This document shows positions 34,341-34,607 of a stretch of DNA of 34,607 bases, in pieces (the first letter of the stretch is position 1; every line of letters starts with the position of its first letter). Origin of the DNA: Candidatus Poribacteria bacterium (GTDB taxonomy: Bacteria > Poribacteria > WGA-4E > WGA-3G); assembly GCA_028824125.1 (NCBI GenBank), contig JAPPES010000146.1:1-34607 (forward strand), given 5' to 3'. Position numbers and translations under genes: made by a program. Below the pieces are notes generated by a model that saw nothing but the letters and a program-made list of their open reading frames with translations, was not told where the DNA came from and did not search any database.

Positions 34341-34383
34341 AATGCTCTCATAGCATTTTAACGGATAAGAAAGTGGATGTCAA
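34341..34383 (-). promoter_or_regulatory. Promoter and operator-like palindrome of the PIN operon
   Basis: On the minus strand a perfect TTGACA (34383-34378), a 17-bp spacer and TAAAAT (34360-34355). The palindrome AATGCT (34341-34346) / AGCATT (34352-34357) overlaps the -10 and the predicted start, the place where antitoxins usually repress their own operon. The leader is about 84 nt. Confidence 0.65.
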
Positions 34384-34549
34384 ATCGTTTTTATTTAGAC
34401 CATTCAGTTTTCGTTTTCTGGATTCTATCCGATAAATCGGATTTATAATACCCTATGAGAAGTGGTTACAGATGAAATGAGAAATCGGATTATACAGCAA
34501 ATCTAATACCGAATTGTCTGTAAACATTAAACAGAAAAGGCGCGCTTAC

Positions 34550-34607
34550 ATGAAGTTTAAGTTATTAATTATGTAATTTGGCGAGGTTAGGAAACCTCGC
34601 CAGCAGA
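34550..34607. repeat. Left half of the GGCGAGG palindrome family, cut by the window edge
   Basis: ATGAAGTTTAAGTTATTAAT, then GTAATTTGGCGAGG and the core AGGAAACCTCGCCAGCAG, match the left arm of the copy in element A (9549-9604) almost base for base. The right half would lie beyond the window. Confidence 0.85.

Larger units (their letters stand above)
34265..34607. other. 343-bp non-coding end region
   Basis: It holds the PIN-operon promoter, a palindrome ATCCGAT, AA, ATCGGAT (34427-34442) and the left half of the dispersed repeat from 34550. No gene is seen. Confidence 0.65.

Overview
The window looks like a chromosomal piece of an uncultured Gram-negative bacterium of moderate GC content, most likely Candidatus Poribacteria or a relative. 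This is inference from gene content: a CRTAC1-type FG-GAP/UnbV protein with leading TPRs, a PorV-like barrel ending in a SPOR domain, a sigma factor fused to an Asp-box propeller, and many palindromic intergenic repeats. No rRNA or tRNA was found, so taxonomy cannot be fixed from the window.

Layout. 1-64 is the right half of a dispersed palindromic repeat. 168-1370 holds a divergent SDR oxidoreductase and a DUF2283 protein. 1420-1913 is a BrnT/BrnA-type toxin-antitoxin pair lying 21 nt behind an aapJQMP-type amino-acid ABC importer operon (6382 to 1935, minus). 6566-7750 is a secreted zinc metallopeptidase with a C-terminal VHL-beta-like domain, divergent from a membrane-anchored TPR protein driven by a perfect sigma70-type promoter. 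9432-10106 is non-coding and contains two adjacent MITE-like elements. It is followed by aconitase (acnA), a DUF4377 lipoprotein, an aldo/keto reductase and dnaE. An MFS transporter (perfect consensus promoter) converges on a two-gene unit encoding an 88-aa coiled-coil protein and a 1162-aa TPR/FG-GAP/UnbV protein. A Cu/Zn-SOD-fold lipoprotein without the copper-ligand pair follows, with its own intrinsic terminator.

The most unusual block is 23871-28543. A 1032-aa protein joins an ECF-type sigma factor, one transmembrane helix and a large Asp-box propeller. It is flanked on both sides by about 0.7-0.9 kb of non-coding DNA, and each flank carries a four-unit set of GTCCCGTAGGGAC palindromes in the same forward-forward-reverse-reverse geometry. 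On the right flank the set is nested inside two further layers of inverted repeats, next to a separate MITE. Beyond it are the PorV/FlgD/SPOR outer-membrane protein, an amidohydrolase, an orphan ABC-2 permease, an acetate-kinase-like protein with several active-site substitutions, and a PIN-toxin pair transcribed into that kinase gene. The window ends in the left half of the same repeat whose right half opens it.

Functional reading. Housekeeping genes (dnaE, acnA, amino-acid import) are mixed with envelope and surface proteins (TPR anchor, FG-GAP protein, barrel-SPOR, lipoproteins, secreted protease) and with small selfish modules (two toxin-antitoxin pairs, several MITE/REP families). The sigma-propeller fusion and its repeat flanks are the best candidate for an undescribed system. 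A membrane-tethered sigma factor released or controlled by its outer domain is a hypothesis, not something the sequence proves.
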